The notes under the pieces were generated by a model, which was given only the letters and a program-made list of their open reading frames with translations, did no database searches and was not told the DNA's origin. The position numbers and the translations under genes are program-made. Below are positions 23,810 to 36,039 of a DNA stretch of 64,000 nucleotides, one piece after another. Location of the stretch: positions 21,618,297 to 21,682,296 of the forward strand of contig OY294068.1 in the NCBI GenBank assembly GCA_958510875.1, given 5' to 3'. Position 1 is the stretch's first letter; every line of letters starts with the position of its first letter. This DNA is from Endomychus coccineus (lineage: Eukaryota; Arthropoda; Insecta; Coleoptera; Endomychidae).

Positions 23810-24640
23810 ATTAGAACAGTATACAATATACTTAAATAACTTATCACTATGTATATCTTCAAGTACAGTACATACCCCTTTTGGTAGGTTATCCCGGATA
23901 TTTTATAGATGCAAGGATTTCCCGGTAAATGAACAATGAATGGCAATGGGTTATTCTATACAATCATTAACATCAGTAGGTAACCTTGCGACAGTCAGCA
24001 TATTACATATAGTAAGTTCACTTATATTTATATACATTCTTACTATGGTGATTGGAATAATAAAAATAAGGTGAACTTTGTAATTAAGGAAATCAGGTAA
24101 ATTAAGTATATGAATATATTATTTCTATACTACAAGCAGTGGGGATACAAACCTTCCAAAAACCATTCCAGCCAACCTTGTGATAATTCACATTATTTCA
24201 ACGATCTATGACTATTCATCACAGATAGTCCCTTACATTTACTCACACCATAGAATAATTCAAAGCAAAGTCAAATTTGTTACTAGTGAATAAAAGGTCC
24301 TCTATATGTATGAGGAATTTGCAATGTGTATTTTTTATAAGTATGGTCTTTTAACATACATTTAAAACGATGAAATTTAAAGACAAGCACCTACCTTGTA
24401 ATAGCAGCAGAGACAAGTGGATTAAACGACATGGAGACGTTAACAGTACAATAAATTCACAGTAACATAGGAGTTCGGGTTGAGCTTGGAAGACGTGGTA
24501 ATTTCACGGAGGTGTCTTGTTGCAGAATATGATTCACTCTACTCATTACATCATTTTGCTTTCACACAGAACTGTATCCACGAATGAGCAGGCCACGAGC
24601 AAAAACGAAATCTCACATTTATCCAGAAAATTCGGAATGA
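23810..24640. other. non-coding, nothing recognised
   Basis: AT-rich flank downstream of the transposon. No supported feature. Confidence 0.5.
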
Positions 24641-24649
24641 TTCCACGAA

Positions 24650-25040
24650 TTGTCATGTAGAATAGTTTGGAGCACTCAAATATCCATCAGTGTACTGGAA
24701 ATTACGAAAATGATAAATTATTCTATAGAGCAAAAAGTTCGCAGAAACGCGTTCCCGCATCCACATTACGCTCATCAGAAGTCGTCGTTGGACCGCCGAA
24801 CAAAGCGACCGGGTTTTACCGGGGATACGTGGGCCGCTCTCTTCAATGAAACGGACGCAAGGGCGCGGAAATTCGGCGATGCTGGGTTACTGAGAAGTGA
24901 TAACTCGCAATTGAAATATTACACGCCTCTTCTTTCTGTAAAATCCTTCCAAGCCTTGTCCAGAAATGTGACGAAGTGGTTCATTCTTCTTCTGATAATA
25001 AATAGTGAATTTATTTTGAGAAATGTACATGATGGCTAAG
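24650..25040 (+). other. GC-richer island with a 129-aa frame, unrecognised
   Basis: About 24,735-24,900 is clearly richer in GC and CpG than its surroundings. It is spanned by an open frame with HPHYAHQKSSLDRRTKRPG and TWAALFNETDARARKFGDAG. I recognise no family. A second overlapping frame of 60 aa is open too, which argues for compositional openness rather than coding selection. It could be an old exon, a promoter island or part of an unknown repeat. Confidence 0.25.
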
Positions 25041-25474
25041 TTCTCGTGGAGAAGTAACCTACAAATGTGATGCTGGCGTGGCTAAATCTTTAGTCAAACC
25101 GAGAACTTATTCTAAAAGGCTATCATCCATATATTATTGTTGAGCGCAACGACGTCTCTGCGGAGAAGAAAAAAGACGTTTAAATACTTCTGGTATTGAT
25201 GAAAGTCACAATGAGCCTGTTGCTGTCGAGGACAATTTATGTGAATGCATCCTTACTGGGGAGGAAGGTAAAGATATTTCTAAATTAGTATAAAGTTAAG
25301 TAGATATGAGTAGTTTAGTCATAGTCATTGTACTAAGGAAATAGTAACTGCATTGATCTAGGGCTTTTTCGACTTTAGGAGGTAGATATTTTTCTTGTTT
25401 CCATATGAGGTGGTTACTGCGTTTTAATGTGTATTATTGTTTCTTTCCTGGAGAAGATTCAAATTTGAGTTTTG

Positions 25475-26500
25475 GTTGCATTGAACTCTACCAGATTAGT
25501 ATATCCCCATTTCAAAATCATTGTCAGATCTCCATTAATTGCGTCAACCTGTCTCTGTCTCGCTCCTCCGGTTTCATTGGATGGTATGGGAGGTCTAGAC
25601 GAGAAAACGGTATGAAGTGTACCATCATCTGCAAGTCTCTTGAGCTATTGGATGAGCTCGATGTTGATTGCTTTCTACATCCCTTTAGAGATCACAGATA
25701 ATAGAATGCGTCTGTAATTATTAGGAATGGTCTTCATTCCTTTTTTTGGGATTCGTTGGACTCTCGCTGTCTTCCAGCTGGAAGGAAACACACCAGGTAT
25801 GTATTAAAGCATAATCAACCTGCAGAACGACAGGTGCAATTCCATCCTGCCCCATAGACTTTTCGGTTTTGAGGAGAAGCAGAATGCGCCTAAATGCTCG
25901 CTGACGAAAGGCAATTTCAGGCATGTGGCTATCGATGGCAGCAATATTAGGAGAGTGGATTTGTTGCGAAGATCCTAACAAGAAGGTTGGCCTTTTCTTG
26001 TGGTGTAGTAGCCAGTGTGCTATCGTCTTTGATTAGTGGAAGGAATGAACTGGAAACGAAATTTCTACCAATTGCTTTGGCCAAAATCCAAAACGATCGG
26101 GAGCCATTCGGGCATTGGATAAGCTTTGATCCTATTTTGGCATTATATGCCTCTTTCAAAACGTTTGTTCACCAGATGATGGTGATTAGTTGGTATAGAG
26201 TATGTAATTTTCCATTCCTAGCCTGGTAATATCCGCGACACATTGTGTTGAATCATCAGATTCAAAACATTTACGTTTCCAAGTGGAGTGATATAGGAAC
26301 AGGTGGTAGTGATGAGTGAATGGTCAGAGTTTCTCAATGGTGCACAGACCTACATTTCCTGCATAGGAATCTAAATTGTTAGTGAGGAATAAGTCAAGGA
26401 TATTGGCATAATAATAGTTGTTATCAGGGATCCGTGTTGTTTCATTAATTAACTGCTCGGTACCTTAGGTAATGGCGAAGGCCTCAGCCTATCGTCCTGG
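25475..26500 (-). pseudogene. jockey-like LINE relic (endonuclease end to RT fingers)
   Basis: Minus-strand frames run as follows. The C-terminal endonuclease comes first (YYYANILDLFLTNN, about 26,430-26,370). The linker reads YNAKIGSKLIQCPNGSRSFW and ILAKAIGRNFVSSSFLPLI (26,150-26,030), then ATTPQEKANLLVRIF, MPEIAFRQRAFRR and KSMGQDGIAPVVLQ, the start of the RT fingers (25,870). The stretch from the fingers to motif C is deleted. At about 25,610 it joins the post-active-site region, matching 61,480-61,630. Stops and frameshifts throughout make it inactive. It belongs to the same family as the fragments at 36.0, 52.5 and 60.7 kb. The family is jockey-type by motif resemblance. Confidence 0.8.
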
Positions 26501-26519
26501 GTCGTCCGTGAACACTACA

Positions 26520-26660
26520 CTGAATAATACACCATAAGAAAAATTCCAAAAATTAACTTCCATTATAAAAATAAAACAAAATACAACATGTTTCGCCACA
26601 CAGCGGCTTCAGTGGTACTCAAACTTACAACGGTATTACAATCTATATATACATGAAGAG
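26520..26660 (-). repeat. PLE terminal-repeat relic (third family)
   Basis: The minus strand reads accactgaagccgctgtgtg then gcgaaacatgttg, a CUGAAG / GCC-GGC stem / GAAAC arrangement typical of Penelope ends. Simple AT-rich sequence follows, and no coding part is attached. Confidence 0.5.
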
Positions 26661-27125
26661 AAAATAGCCGAGGGGCTGACATAATGATTCGGGATTCAGA
26701 TTGTTTACAGCTAATTCACGGTTTATAAGAATACAGGTTTTTTATGCTGAGGGATTAGAATCTAGCCTAATGGATGGGAGCCCCTAAGTCATACCTTCGT
26801 TTCATCGCCGTTTGTTATAAACAGTTAAAGTACGATCTAAAATTAAGTTCACGTTTTGGATGTTGTTGTTGAAATTTTGGTGAAAACAGTTTTGAATTAA
26901 CGTAACTTTACAGTAAACGTTTTGAATCAATTCAATGTATACTTTGAGAGTTGTTATTTCTCAGAAAATGATGTGTTTATTACACAATTCCGCTGAAAAA
27001 CAATAGGGTTTGTCATGAAACAACAAAAGATTTTTTTTTCAAAATTTGAATATGACAGGATTTTCTGTTTTCGAATTACAAGCATTTCCTGACGGACATC
27101 CAGACAACAGACAGATTTTTTCCAA

Positions 27126-27437
27126 ATTAGTAGTAATAGGGACGATTAGGGCAAACAGACCCAGACAGTCTTATCAGATGTCGGTCACTGTATTACCGGC
27201 CTGACATTTTAACATTCAGACACGTGCTTGACACGTGCGCCAACATTAAGGCACTGTTTTTGACAAGTGTTTGACACGTATTCCACAATTCAGACACGTG
27301 CTTCAATATTCAGACACGTGTTTGATATGTGCTTTCGGCCGGTAATACAGTGATGTCACCCTGTGACCTCTCGGCCGGTAATACATCTGATAAGACTGTC
27401 TTGGTCTGTCTGCTCCAATCGTCCCAATTACTAATCA
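27126..27437. mobile_element. MITE with ~55-bp inverted ends and CACGTG cluster
   Basis: Left end 27,126-27,181 (attagtagtaatagggacga through cttatcagatg) matches the complement of 27,383-27,437. A second internal inverted motif, gtattaccggcc, occurs three times. The centre has four perfect CACGTG palindromes (27,221; 27,232; 27,295; 27,315) within 100 bp in a loose tandem repeat (cattcagacacgtgcttgac). There is no coding capacity. The superfamily is not determined. Confidence 0.7.
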
Positions 27438-28003
27438 AGTTCCTTAAATTCGATATGATGAAGGAATATTTGCTCTAGGACTTTCTTAAAGATTTCAGAA
27501 ATAGCTTGAGGAAATGCAATATACTCTTCGGACTTCGTCTGCGAAGTGTATAATAAAAACATTATGAAAAGTGTAAGTATGTGTTTATCTGAAATACAAT
27601 CGAATCCATCAACATCAAATACGTTCTGTTCCCATAATGAAAACGTGCCTTTGTGAAGCTTTCCTCATTATTTTCCAATCATACAAACTGTTATATCACG
27701 TGCTTGTATATTATTATTACTTCCGTAGCTTTCGTAGCGAAGGTCACTAGTTGTCGCAATATGCTGCGAAATGTTATAAAATGAACCGAAAGCGATGTGC
27801 TGCTAATATAAAATGAGGCTCAGTTATTTTAAGAATCATCACACATCCTTACATAGAATGAAGGTCAAGAAAATCGGAAGTTCTCATTTCCGTAATATTT
27901 TCCTCCTTAAACTAAGTCTAGAAAATGGATGATTTATTCATAAAATGCACGTAACAGCTACGAACTCATCAATCAAAATATATTACACCAAAGAATTACT
28001 ATA

Positions 28004-28440
28004 CAGGGTGACACAGACATCCGAAAAAGTGCAATAGCTCCGTTGCTATTGGAGATATTGTCAAACGATTTTTTTAAGAGATAAATATACAAGCACAGCA
28101 TAATTGGAAAATATTTGCATTCATATACAGGATGGTCTTTATTAAGTAACACACCAAACTTATGTTTTTTCAATGGAACATCCTATAATGTGATCATTAT
28201 TTCGAAAGTCCTCATTAAGCTGAGTTGAATGATATAACATACCATGGGTTTCTTGTTAACGGATTCCGAATTATTACATTCAGATTCAAAAGAGGTTTAC
28301 TTCAAAAAATCATTCTGTGTTCACTGATCGAGATAAAACCTCGATTCTTGTGCGAGCTGTTTTTCAATATGGTGGAAAATAGTATCCAATAGCAGAAATT
28401 TCACGAAAATGTGCAAAGTATACAGGGTGACCGAATAAGT
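28004..28440. repeat. cluster of TACAGGGTG-type transposon ends
   Basis: Three tacagg(g/a)tg starts in the same orientation (28,004, 28,128, 28,421) resemble the ends of Tc1/mariner-type MITEs, such as the element at 21,728. They do not pair into clean inverted repeats, so these are probably broken, nested copies. Confidence 0.4.
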
Positions 28441-28690
28441 TTCCATTTTTATCTATTCACAAACTTGAAGAAATGCCTCGACTGAAAGAGATTTAACTCC
28501 ACCGATGAGGTCATTACTGAATCAAACGCCTATTTTGAAGGATTACCCAAATCGTTTTATTTGGAAAGAATCGAAAAATTAGGAAAACGATGGACGAAGT
28601 GTATCGGATTACAAAGAGATTATGTTGAGTAATAAAATACGTTTTCACCAAATAAATCATTCCTTGTTGCTTTTTTCAGGGACCTTGCCC
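28437..28690 (+). pseudogene. mariner transposase C-terminal relic with 3' end
   Basis: The plus strand reads FYLFTNLKKCLD-stop-KRFNSTDEVITESNAYFE, then FYLERIEKLGKRWTKCIGLQ and RDYVE followed by two stops. This is the C-terminal ~60 residues of mariner. It is followed by a 3' UTR (caaataaatcattccttgtt) ending tttttcaggga, the same end as the mariner copies at both window edges. One in-frame stop and complete loss of the 5' part make it dead. Its orientation is opposite to the other two. Confidence 0.8.
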
Positions 28691-29019
28691 TCGTTAATCA
28701 GCAGTTTGTATTGCAGTTCCTCGAACGAGGATCCTTGTTCTCTGGATTCTTCCATAACCCAGTTATTTCAAAAATACTCATCATTTTGTTCGACCACGAA
28801 CAGACGTTTGTGAAATATGTGATGAGCGGAAAATTCTACATGCTACTGATTTGAATGTTCGAAAAATGAGAGCCATGCAATTCAACAGTCGTTTGGAATA
28901 GCAGATGCAAAACGGCGAAATGGGAGTAATTTGCTTTGAATTGAAGCAAAATATTCCATGTTCACACATTCCGTGATCAGTTTCCAGATTTACCTCCAGC
29001 TGGCACATTTCAATTTATA

Positions 29020-29120
29020 ATTTAGTCTACTCTGATTATGCCTACTGGGTAGGTCAAATGACCTCAGTATTTTAACAGTGTTGTTTTCAGTAGATAAGGA
29101 TAAGGGTGCTTCTTAACCGC
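29020..29120 (-). repeat. PLE terminal-repeat relic (family of 59 kb)
   Basis: The complement gives cacccttatcc, ctactgaaaa and aaaatactgaggtc, matching segments at 33,780-33,840, 47,120-47,185 and 58,985-59,075. No coding part is attached. Confidence 0.5.
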
Positions 29121-32100
29121 TGATTTTGAGGTATAGAATTTATTTTATCTCATGGTTGATAACACAGATTTTCGATTGGAGTATTGTTGCGTACTTTCCT
29201 TTGGCCCAGCTCCCATTTCTGATTTAGAGCCATGAGTTGAGATGTATTGAATTTTCCCCTTATCTTCATTCATGACTTCCATATCGTTTGATACTTCATG
29301 GGTCATTCTGAAGACATAGTGAGCTGACACGTTATCTGTTACCCTACCGAGAGAATGTGTCTTCTTCACCACGCTATCCATGAGCTAAGAGTGTATGCCT
29401 TTCGTACTTCCAGAGTTCCATTGAATTGAGCTGTAGTGCAGATACTTCAGCCACTTCCGAACGGCCAACGTCTCACCTAACTAGATGCAAACATATTTTT
29501 GAAAAATGCTCTGGGCTAGCACGTCTGGGACTCGATAAGCTTTCCTCATTACAAGGCGCAACGGACCCACCTGTGTCGCGGTCCTTAGAGAAGCTAACAG
29601 CATCTATAGAGCCTTTCATCCTTAATTTTCACAATCTTTTTATGTTCATCAATGTTTTCAATACTTTGATAATAGACTTTCTAGTTCCAGTTTCCACATC
29701 AGTTACAAAAATTGATGCAGTCGTTTAGTTTTATGTGATATAAAATCTAGATGTGACTCCATTAATCTGATAATCTTGCTTCCAATTATTCGATATAAAA
29801 CGAAACAGAGGTCGGTAGTGTCGATTTCTATTAGCAACATATAAAAGAGAACATCCAATATGTTATCTAAGCATAAATCTTCAATTTTCATTTCGCTTAG
29901 AACGCTTAGAGATAAGAATCTAAAATCGGCAGGAACCATACAATTCATCATTCAAAACTGACTCATAAAAAATGGAAGTTGTCTTATCAATGACGTTGCA
30001 GGACCTGATCACGTGCCGTCTATGGAAAACAGCTCACACATCTGAACGATTTTCCGCAAAAGGAGATAACATTATGTTGAAAATACTGGGTTTATTTCAT
30101 GCTAGATGTTTGCACTGTATATTTTTCTATTCCCGAAAATAAATACCCTCCAAGACAAAGAATAAAAGTAATCCTTCCGAGGACGTGATAACTCAAGAAC
30201 TTACTGTAATAATTTTATTGGAAACGGTGAGTTGGGAAAGTGTATAGTATAAGCGGAGAATAAACATAATAAAAAACTGAAATTCTGCGCTTATTTCCAG
30301 GAAGGAAGTGTAAATGAGGTAGGATAAATTGATTCCGAAAAGCAATAAATTATGTTGCCGTAAAAAGGAATTGCACATTCACTTTCTGCTCAATAAATTC
30401 AATAGGAATGTGCGATATCAAGCTGGGGATGAAGATGTTCAGCAAATAGAAGACATCGATCTCTATTTTTTGAGTCGTACACCAAATATCGACGACGAAT
30501 AAGAATGAATGTTTCACGTTTCATCATAAACTTGATTCTGTCACATTTCATCATAAATTTGATTCTGAATGCTAAAATTGTTTGAAGATATCCATTTGCA
30601 TGCGATAATGGAAATAATTTCTAGAGGGTTCTTCGGAACGATAGATTCCAATCAATCTGATTATTTTTAATTTAGTTTGATTCATTAACAGAGACAACTT
30701 TAAATGTAAAGTAAAGTTCAAAACTATCATATATGTAGGTATAACAAACATGATTGAATACACACAAAAAAGAATAGAGAATAAAAATCCTGTAACGTTA
30801 TACGTTACTTTATCTAATAATTGATTGAATAATCTTAATAACTGTGTTCTTTCGGAATTTTAGATGATTGAACTTGAAAATAGACTATCATTGACTTCTA
30901 TGTTTTAATAGAAAATCGATTATTTAACTTGCGCGAAAACTTCATAGACGTCTCGCTACACGCGATGAGAGGGTTGACTAGAAAACGGAAATCGAGTTCG
31001 ATCATCTCGATTGTGAATTCCACCTGGTTGAGTTGTATTTAAATCGTTTTCCTTTTCTGATATTAATTGGCTTTATTGAAAGATTATTTTCGACAGTAAA
31101 CACCTAATTTGATGGCTAATAGTATCTAAACCTGGTTGTAGATGTGTATATTCTCTGATCGATGATATTTTTCAATGATATAAGAATCGACACATCCACG
31201 TGTTCACAACTTCACACTGGATTATTTTTGTTTGCTTGAATCTAAATTTGATAATCATTTACTATATTCTTTCTCTTGTTTTCATTCAGAACCTAAGTTA
31301 TCATGTTAGTAGTCAGAATGGTTTCTGTCATTCTCTAAGGCTTGTTTAACCTAGCAATTTAGGCTGATCTTGGTGAGATAACGGAATAATTATTGATCTA
31401 GGTGAACTTAAATGAAGCCGAAATTCTCATTTACTGCTTTATTAGATCACCGAGTGAATTATCTGATATTGCTGGAACGGATTATTCATTTAGAATCTAC
31501 GAACACATTTCTGTACTCTGTAAACTATTATATAATTATTCTCTTGCAAATTTCTACATTAACTCTCTCATATTTTTTTTCTATAATTTGTTGTCATAAC
31601 TTCAATAATTAACTTAGTATCCACATATTCTCTTTCATATTTTAATACAGTATTTTACTAGTTCATTTCAAGATTTCAATCCTTCCAATAATTTAGTATA
31701 TACAATTTGGGAAGATAGCTTAATCAATTGTGGAATTATATTCATTATTCCTGCTGATTTAGTTGTCCCTCGAACTTGTGGCCAAGGTATTGCTCTGTAT
31801 AACGGGGCTTAAGCGATCGTTACCATCCTTTCTTCCGTGCCATGTTGTAGAAGCTGTTCCTGGCAGGGCACTTCTTCCAAGCTCATCCAAGTTTAAACGA
31901 CGGTGACATTTTTCTTAGTTGGAATAACCAAATTTTCATAATCAATTGTTTATGTCCTCTAACTAAATTCATTTTCATCTACAATTTAACTTCTTAAATT
32001 TGAACCTTTGGTTGAAAAATTACATTCCTTATAAAATTAATAATTTCAATTCAATTAACCAAACCATTCTTTCTAGTTTGTTTCACTTCAAATTTTTCAG

Positions 32101-32160
32101 TATTGAATTTTGTTAATTTAAAAATAAGTCTGTTATCAATCAATCTAATTTGTTCTAATT
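29120..32160. other. non-coding, nothing recognised
   Basis: Three kilobases of AT-rich DNA. Frames of 60-100 aa (for example 29,426-29,728 plus and 29,703-29,951 minus) have no motif and no consistent codon pattern. Confidence 0.5.
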
Positions 32161-32194
32161 ATAAATTAAAAGCAAATTATTAAGTTTATTTATC

Positions 32195-33330
32195 TGATAT
32201 AATCATAAAAATTTATCCACCTCTAGATATTTGTCTGTACTATGTTTTGAAAGAGATAAACTTTCTTGAGAAATGGTGTGACCTGTATTCAAAATGTGTT
32301 TGGCCACCGCTGATTTTCCACCATTATTTTTCTTTATATGGGCGAAATGTTCCTTTAAACGAGTTAAAATATTCCTTCTAGTTTGACCCACATAGCATTT
32401 TGGACACGACTCACAATTGATTTTGTAAATCCCGGATTTGTCGAAATCGGGAACTTTAAGAAAGGTGTTGCGCCTAAACGGTGTTTTAACTTGTTCTTAC
32501 ATCTATAAGCTGGTTGTATTGCAAATTTAGAACAAACTATGGAATTTATTTTTCGCTGAAGAATGATAAGTGAAATTTTTGAAGTATTTGAAGGTAACGG
32601 CTCTAATTTGGTTAGTTGGCTACGTTCCAATTTCCTTTTTTGTTTAGAAATTAAGCTATTGATCCAAGATTTGTGGTGACTATTGTTCAACGCAATTTGC
32701 TGAAGTTTCTCAGCTTCGTTTTATAATTTTGCTGGCTCCAAGGGACGTTCAATAATCAATGAACTATTAAACGGAGCTATTTTATATTTAAATGGTGTAG
32801 CTGAATCCGCCGGGGTAAACCTATTTGTTTGAGTGGGTTTTTTGTATATGTCGAAATCCAAGTGATTACCATATTTTATAATGTTAATATCAAGGAAAGG
32901 AAGACGATTTTATGTTTCTAATTCGACAGTGAATCTCAGTGAATTAAATTGGCTATCAAACGTGTTCAAAAGGCCGTGTAAATCAAAATATTTACTTGTA
33001 ATCGCGAAAATGTCTTCAACATATCTATACCAAACTTTTGGAAACTGATTCAATTTTGATTTTAAGGAGGTTTCAAGTTCACTTAGAAAAATATTGGTCA
33101 AAAAAGGCGAGAGTGGATTGCCCATTGCACATCCGCTTGTTTGTTATAGTAATTTTCGTCAAAATTGAAATAATTGTTCTTCTTACATAAAGATGTAAGG
33201 ATCACGTATTCTGTGCAATTTCTATCTGGAATATTAATATTTGAAAGCCATTTCTTCGGAATGTTTATCGACCCAGGGGTTGGAGTATTCCTAAATAGTG
33301 AAACAACATCAAATGAAACGAAAGTGAGAG
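32195..33330 (-). pseudogene. third Penelope-like element: RT (YVED) + GIY-YIG relic
   Basis: Minus strand, 5' truncated. Motif A is VSFDVVSLFRNTP at about 33,320. The stretch NIPKKWLSNINIPDRNCTEY leads to a one-base frameshift near 33,140. The frame 33,125-32,910 carries motif B (MGNPLSPFLTNIFLSELE) and motif C, where YVDD is changed to YVED (WYRYVEDIFA). Another shifted frame (32,690-32,364) gives IQPAYRCKNKLKHRLGATPF. The GIY-YIG part reads SGIYKINCESCPKCYVGQTR and continues in the frame 32,391-32,203 (RLKEHFAHIKKNNGGKSAVA, ILNTGHTISQES). At least two frameshifts plus the active-site change mean it is inactive. It is the same family as 59,090-60,720. Confidence 0.82.
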
Positions 33331-33594
33331 TGTGTTCTCATTTCTCATCGACAGACTGGATCGTCATATTTTTTTTCTTGTTTGTATCAGTTTAATTTAG
33401 GCCTAGATTCAGAATTTGTATTTCATTTTTTTTTTTTGTTTCTTTTGTATAGAGTGATTTTATTTTCTTTTTTACCTGTGCATAGCGTGGTGTAATTTTG
33501 CTCGTCTGGGGGGTCAAGTTGAGTAGCTTATGCTAGATCTTCGCCTCCTATTAGAGTATTTGTATTTTTAATAAAGTTATATTATTATTATTAT

Positions 33595-33830
33595 TTTCAA
33601 GTATCACCAGGTTCAAGTTTGAAATTTCAATTTTGCAATATGCTCCAAAGAATTTTTCACAGTACAAACTTGGTGCAGCTTGGAAGCTGCTAAATTCCAT
33701 CACTAACTTACTATGTTATACGTAGGACAATTAATGTTTAAATTGATTGGTCTCACGGAATTACCCAGCTCATGAATCTTAGCCAAAAGGTCTTCAGTAC
33801 TTTAATAATATTTCAGTGGATAAGGGTGAT
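33595..33830 (-). pseudogene. PLE 5'-region scrap
   Basis: The minus strand gives EDLLAKIHELGNSVRPI, resembling the pre-motif-A part of PLE reverse transcriptases. It is adjacent to cacccttatccactgaaata (33,790-33,830), the terminal-repeat-like sequence shared with 29.1, 47.1 and 59.0 kb. An unrelated 270-bp piece ending in (ATT)n (33,330-33,595) separates it from the RT relic, perhaps a later insertion. Confidence 0.5.
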
Positions 33831-33834
33831 TATG

Positions 33835-34755
33835 TCTCATCAATAGTGTTATAATATATCCACAGTCTGAACTCTTTTATAGTTTACCATTTCATCGATT
33901 AAGCTGTAAACAAATAATCAAACTCCATCTTGACTGGAGCTGAAGAAATGGCCTTCATTATCAACAAAGAGTTCTTTCTACAAGAGATTGTGAGGAAATT
34001 AATTTGCTCATAAGGATAATAATACGGAATATAGAGCCTCAAAAGCCCAATGATGTCTGGCATTATCATCATCTCTAACAATATCTCTAAAACAAGCAAA
34101 GTGAGAAAGTAGTACCACCAAATGATATAGATACAATATAATTTATTATATGGAAGGGACTTAGGTACCTATCTGGAATGTTTACTATTTGTTTTCTATA
34201 GAAACTGTATTATAGTTAATCGCAATAGACCAACGGAGTTTGTATCCTCAGAGGTAAACTAAAACTCGAAGCTCAAGATGCAAACCCTCCAAATGGTGTT
34301 AAATCATCGTGATAATTAATTATAATTATTGCTATCATTTTTGATCGCTTTTTATGTGTTCAAATTGAATGAGAGTTGATAGAAGATTATAAAAAAGATA
34401 AAATTAATTTCAATTCAACTACTTTATTAGGATGACTTCTAAAAACTGCAAGCTTGTTGTATTATTGGAAAAATAGATCTCCGTTTGATAGGAAGATGTT
34501 TTCTGTTGGCCTTGCCATTCAACAAGCAGCCTTAAGTGAAAAGAGTCTTCCACCGGTTAGGACATTTGGGTAGATATTCTGTTGTCTTCGATGAGTTGCA
34601 TTGTTATCTTCTTCATTGGCGAAACTTGATAGAAAGCTAAAGCAACTAGTATTGTAGTGCAATATGGAAAGTAAGTTGTAGTTGTAATAAGAATTGATAC
34701 TCTAAAAATATTGTTATATTTGTTCGATAGAGTAGCTAAATAATGTGCACTAAAG
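33835..34755. other. non-coding, nothing recognised
   Basis: AT-rich; only short, featureless frames. Confidence 0.5.
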
Positions 34756-34789
34756 AGCGTGGGAGAAATCAGTCGAAAAGTGCAGACTG

Positions 34790-35060
34790 TAGAATGGTAC
34801 ATACGAGTCCGTGTCAGTTGGCGGATTTTCACAAGGTTGAGAGCCAGCTCGCCGTATGCGCCAGATGGCGTGGCGAGCCGCCACGAGACGGACCAGGTTG
34901 TAGCGCGCCACCGTGATGAAGCCGCTAACGTCGGCCGGTGCTTTCACTGCACTAACTCAACTTGAACCATGCTCTTCCGCAACCACAGGTGCACCTGTGC
35001 GCACAAGTCGACGCGCAGCATATTCCGCCGGCCGTATCGGTTTGTTAGAGGCGCCGGTCT
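34790..35060. promoter_or_regulatory. CpG-rich island, possible promoter or old exon
   Basis: About 270 bp of GC- and CpG-rich sequence (for example gtggcgagccgccacgagac, ccgccggccgtatcgg) in AT-rich surroundings. Initiator-like cagtt near 34,816 and several gcgcgcc/cggccg palindromes are present. Short frames are open on both strands (68 aa plus, 65 aa minus) without recognisable domains. It could be a transcription start region, a non-coding exon or an unrecognised repeat. Confidence 0.25.
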
Positions 35061-35469
35061 CAATAAAATAATCACTACGATATCGTTATGAGATTTGTCT
35101 ACAAATAGTGATGCCGTAATATTGTATTCAATACAATAATTTATTGGAAATGTTGTCTTATGATGACTTATGGTGATGCCAATACAAATTACTGAGGAAT
35201 AAATAACCTCAATTATCTTTAAACTTCGGCAATTCTTCTCAATAGATCATACCAGCGATAAGCTGGGGATTTCGGCAGACTTTCTAAGAAAAAAATCAAG
35301 AAGTCATTTCAAAAAAATTCTTTTTGCATAATGTTCTGTGGCCGATTTGAATCTTTCGTAAGGGTTGAGCTAAGTGAACACGGCCTCCCATTCACCCCTA
35401 AATGCTAAATTAACCCTTTGTTTATACGACCTCTTGTTTCCTTTCTTTAGAAAGTTTCCCAGGTTATCG

Positions 35470-35790
35470 ACTCGACTACATGCTTTTGTCTGTCAGTATA
35501 GACGAGATTTTCTCCAGACAGAAGTCTAGGGGGGTGTGATCACTCGATCTCGCCGGCCTATTGATGTAGCTGTTACGTGGAATAATTATGGACCAAGGAA
35601 ATCGGGTGCATTGTTGCGATATGGTTAGTGATTGGTATAAATGCCAAGAACTATTTAAATGCAAGTAATTCACGTTACAACAGCAGATTTCACGGAATGT
35701 GAAAAGAAAACGAGCTGGTCGTTTGGTTTGAGTTCTTGAGTGTGCTGGATATAATATGGATGTATTAATGAATCTCCAAACCACTACTTA
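35470..35790 (-). pseudogene. transposase C-terminal scrap
   Basis: The 102-aa minus-strand frame ends with NRPARSSDHTPLDFCLEKIS, a decayed match to the WPARSPDLxPLDFxLWG block holding the third catalytic acidic residue of IS630-Tc1-mariner transposases. The rest of the frame does not match. Its relation to the elements at 20.8-23.1 kb is likely but unproven. Confidence 0.45.
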
Positions 35791-35874
35791 TAACTGCTTC
35801 AGGAATATGGTATGTATTCAGAATAATGTTTGGAATCAACTGTTTATCTTTGAACATAGATTTCAATAGGAGGG

Positions 35875-36035
35875 AAATAACAGCGGTGTGAATTATACAC
35901 AGCAGAGCCTATTGCAGAGCCTTGAGGTACTCCATTACTATGGACCCGAGGATACGATGTGAGTCAGGATAAAATGTCACCATGAATCCCACATCGCTCA
36001 ATACGTGGTGTTATTGGAACTAACTCAAAGACACT
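35875..36035 (-). pseudogene. LINE RT motif-B scrap
   Basis: The complement gives GVPQGSAIGSAVYN, a clear RT motif B (GVPQGS-x-hydrophobic-GP). Frames break on both sides. It is probably a separate LINE from the jockey-like piece that begins next to it. Confidence 0.5.
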
Positions 36036-36039
36036 ACTG

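Noticed and set aside
25405..25701. 98-aa plus-strand frame
   Set aside because: Antisense of the jockey-like LINE relic.
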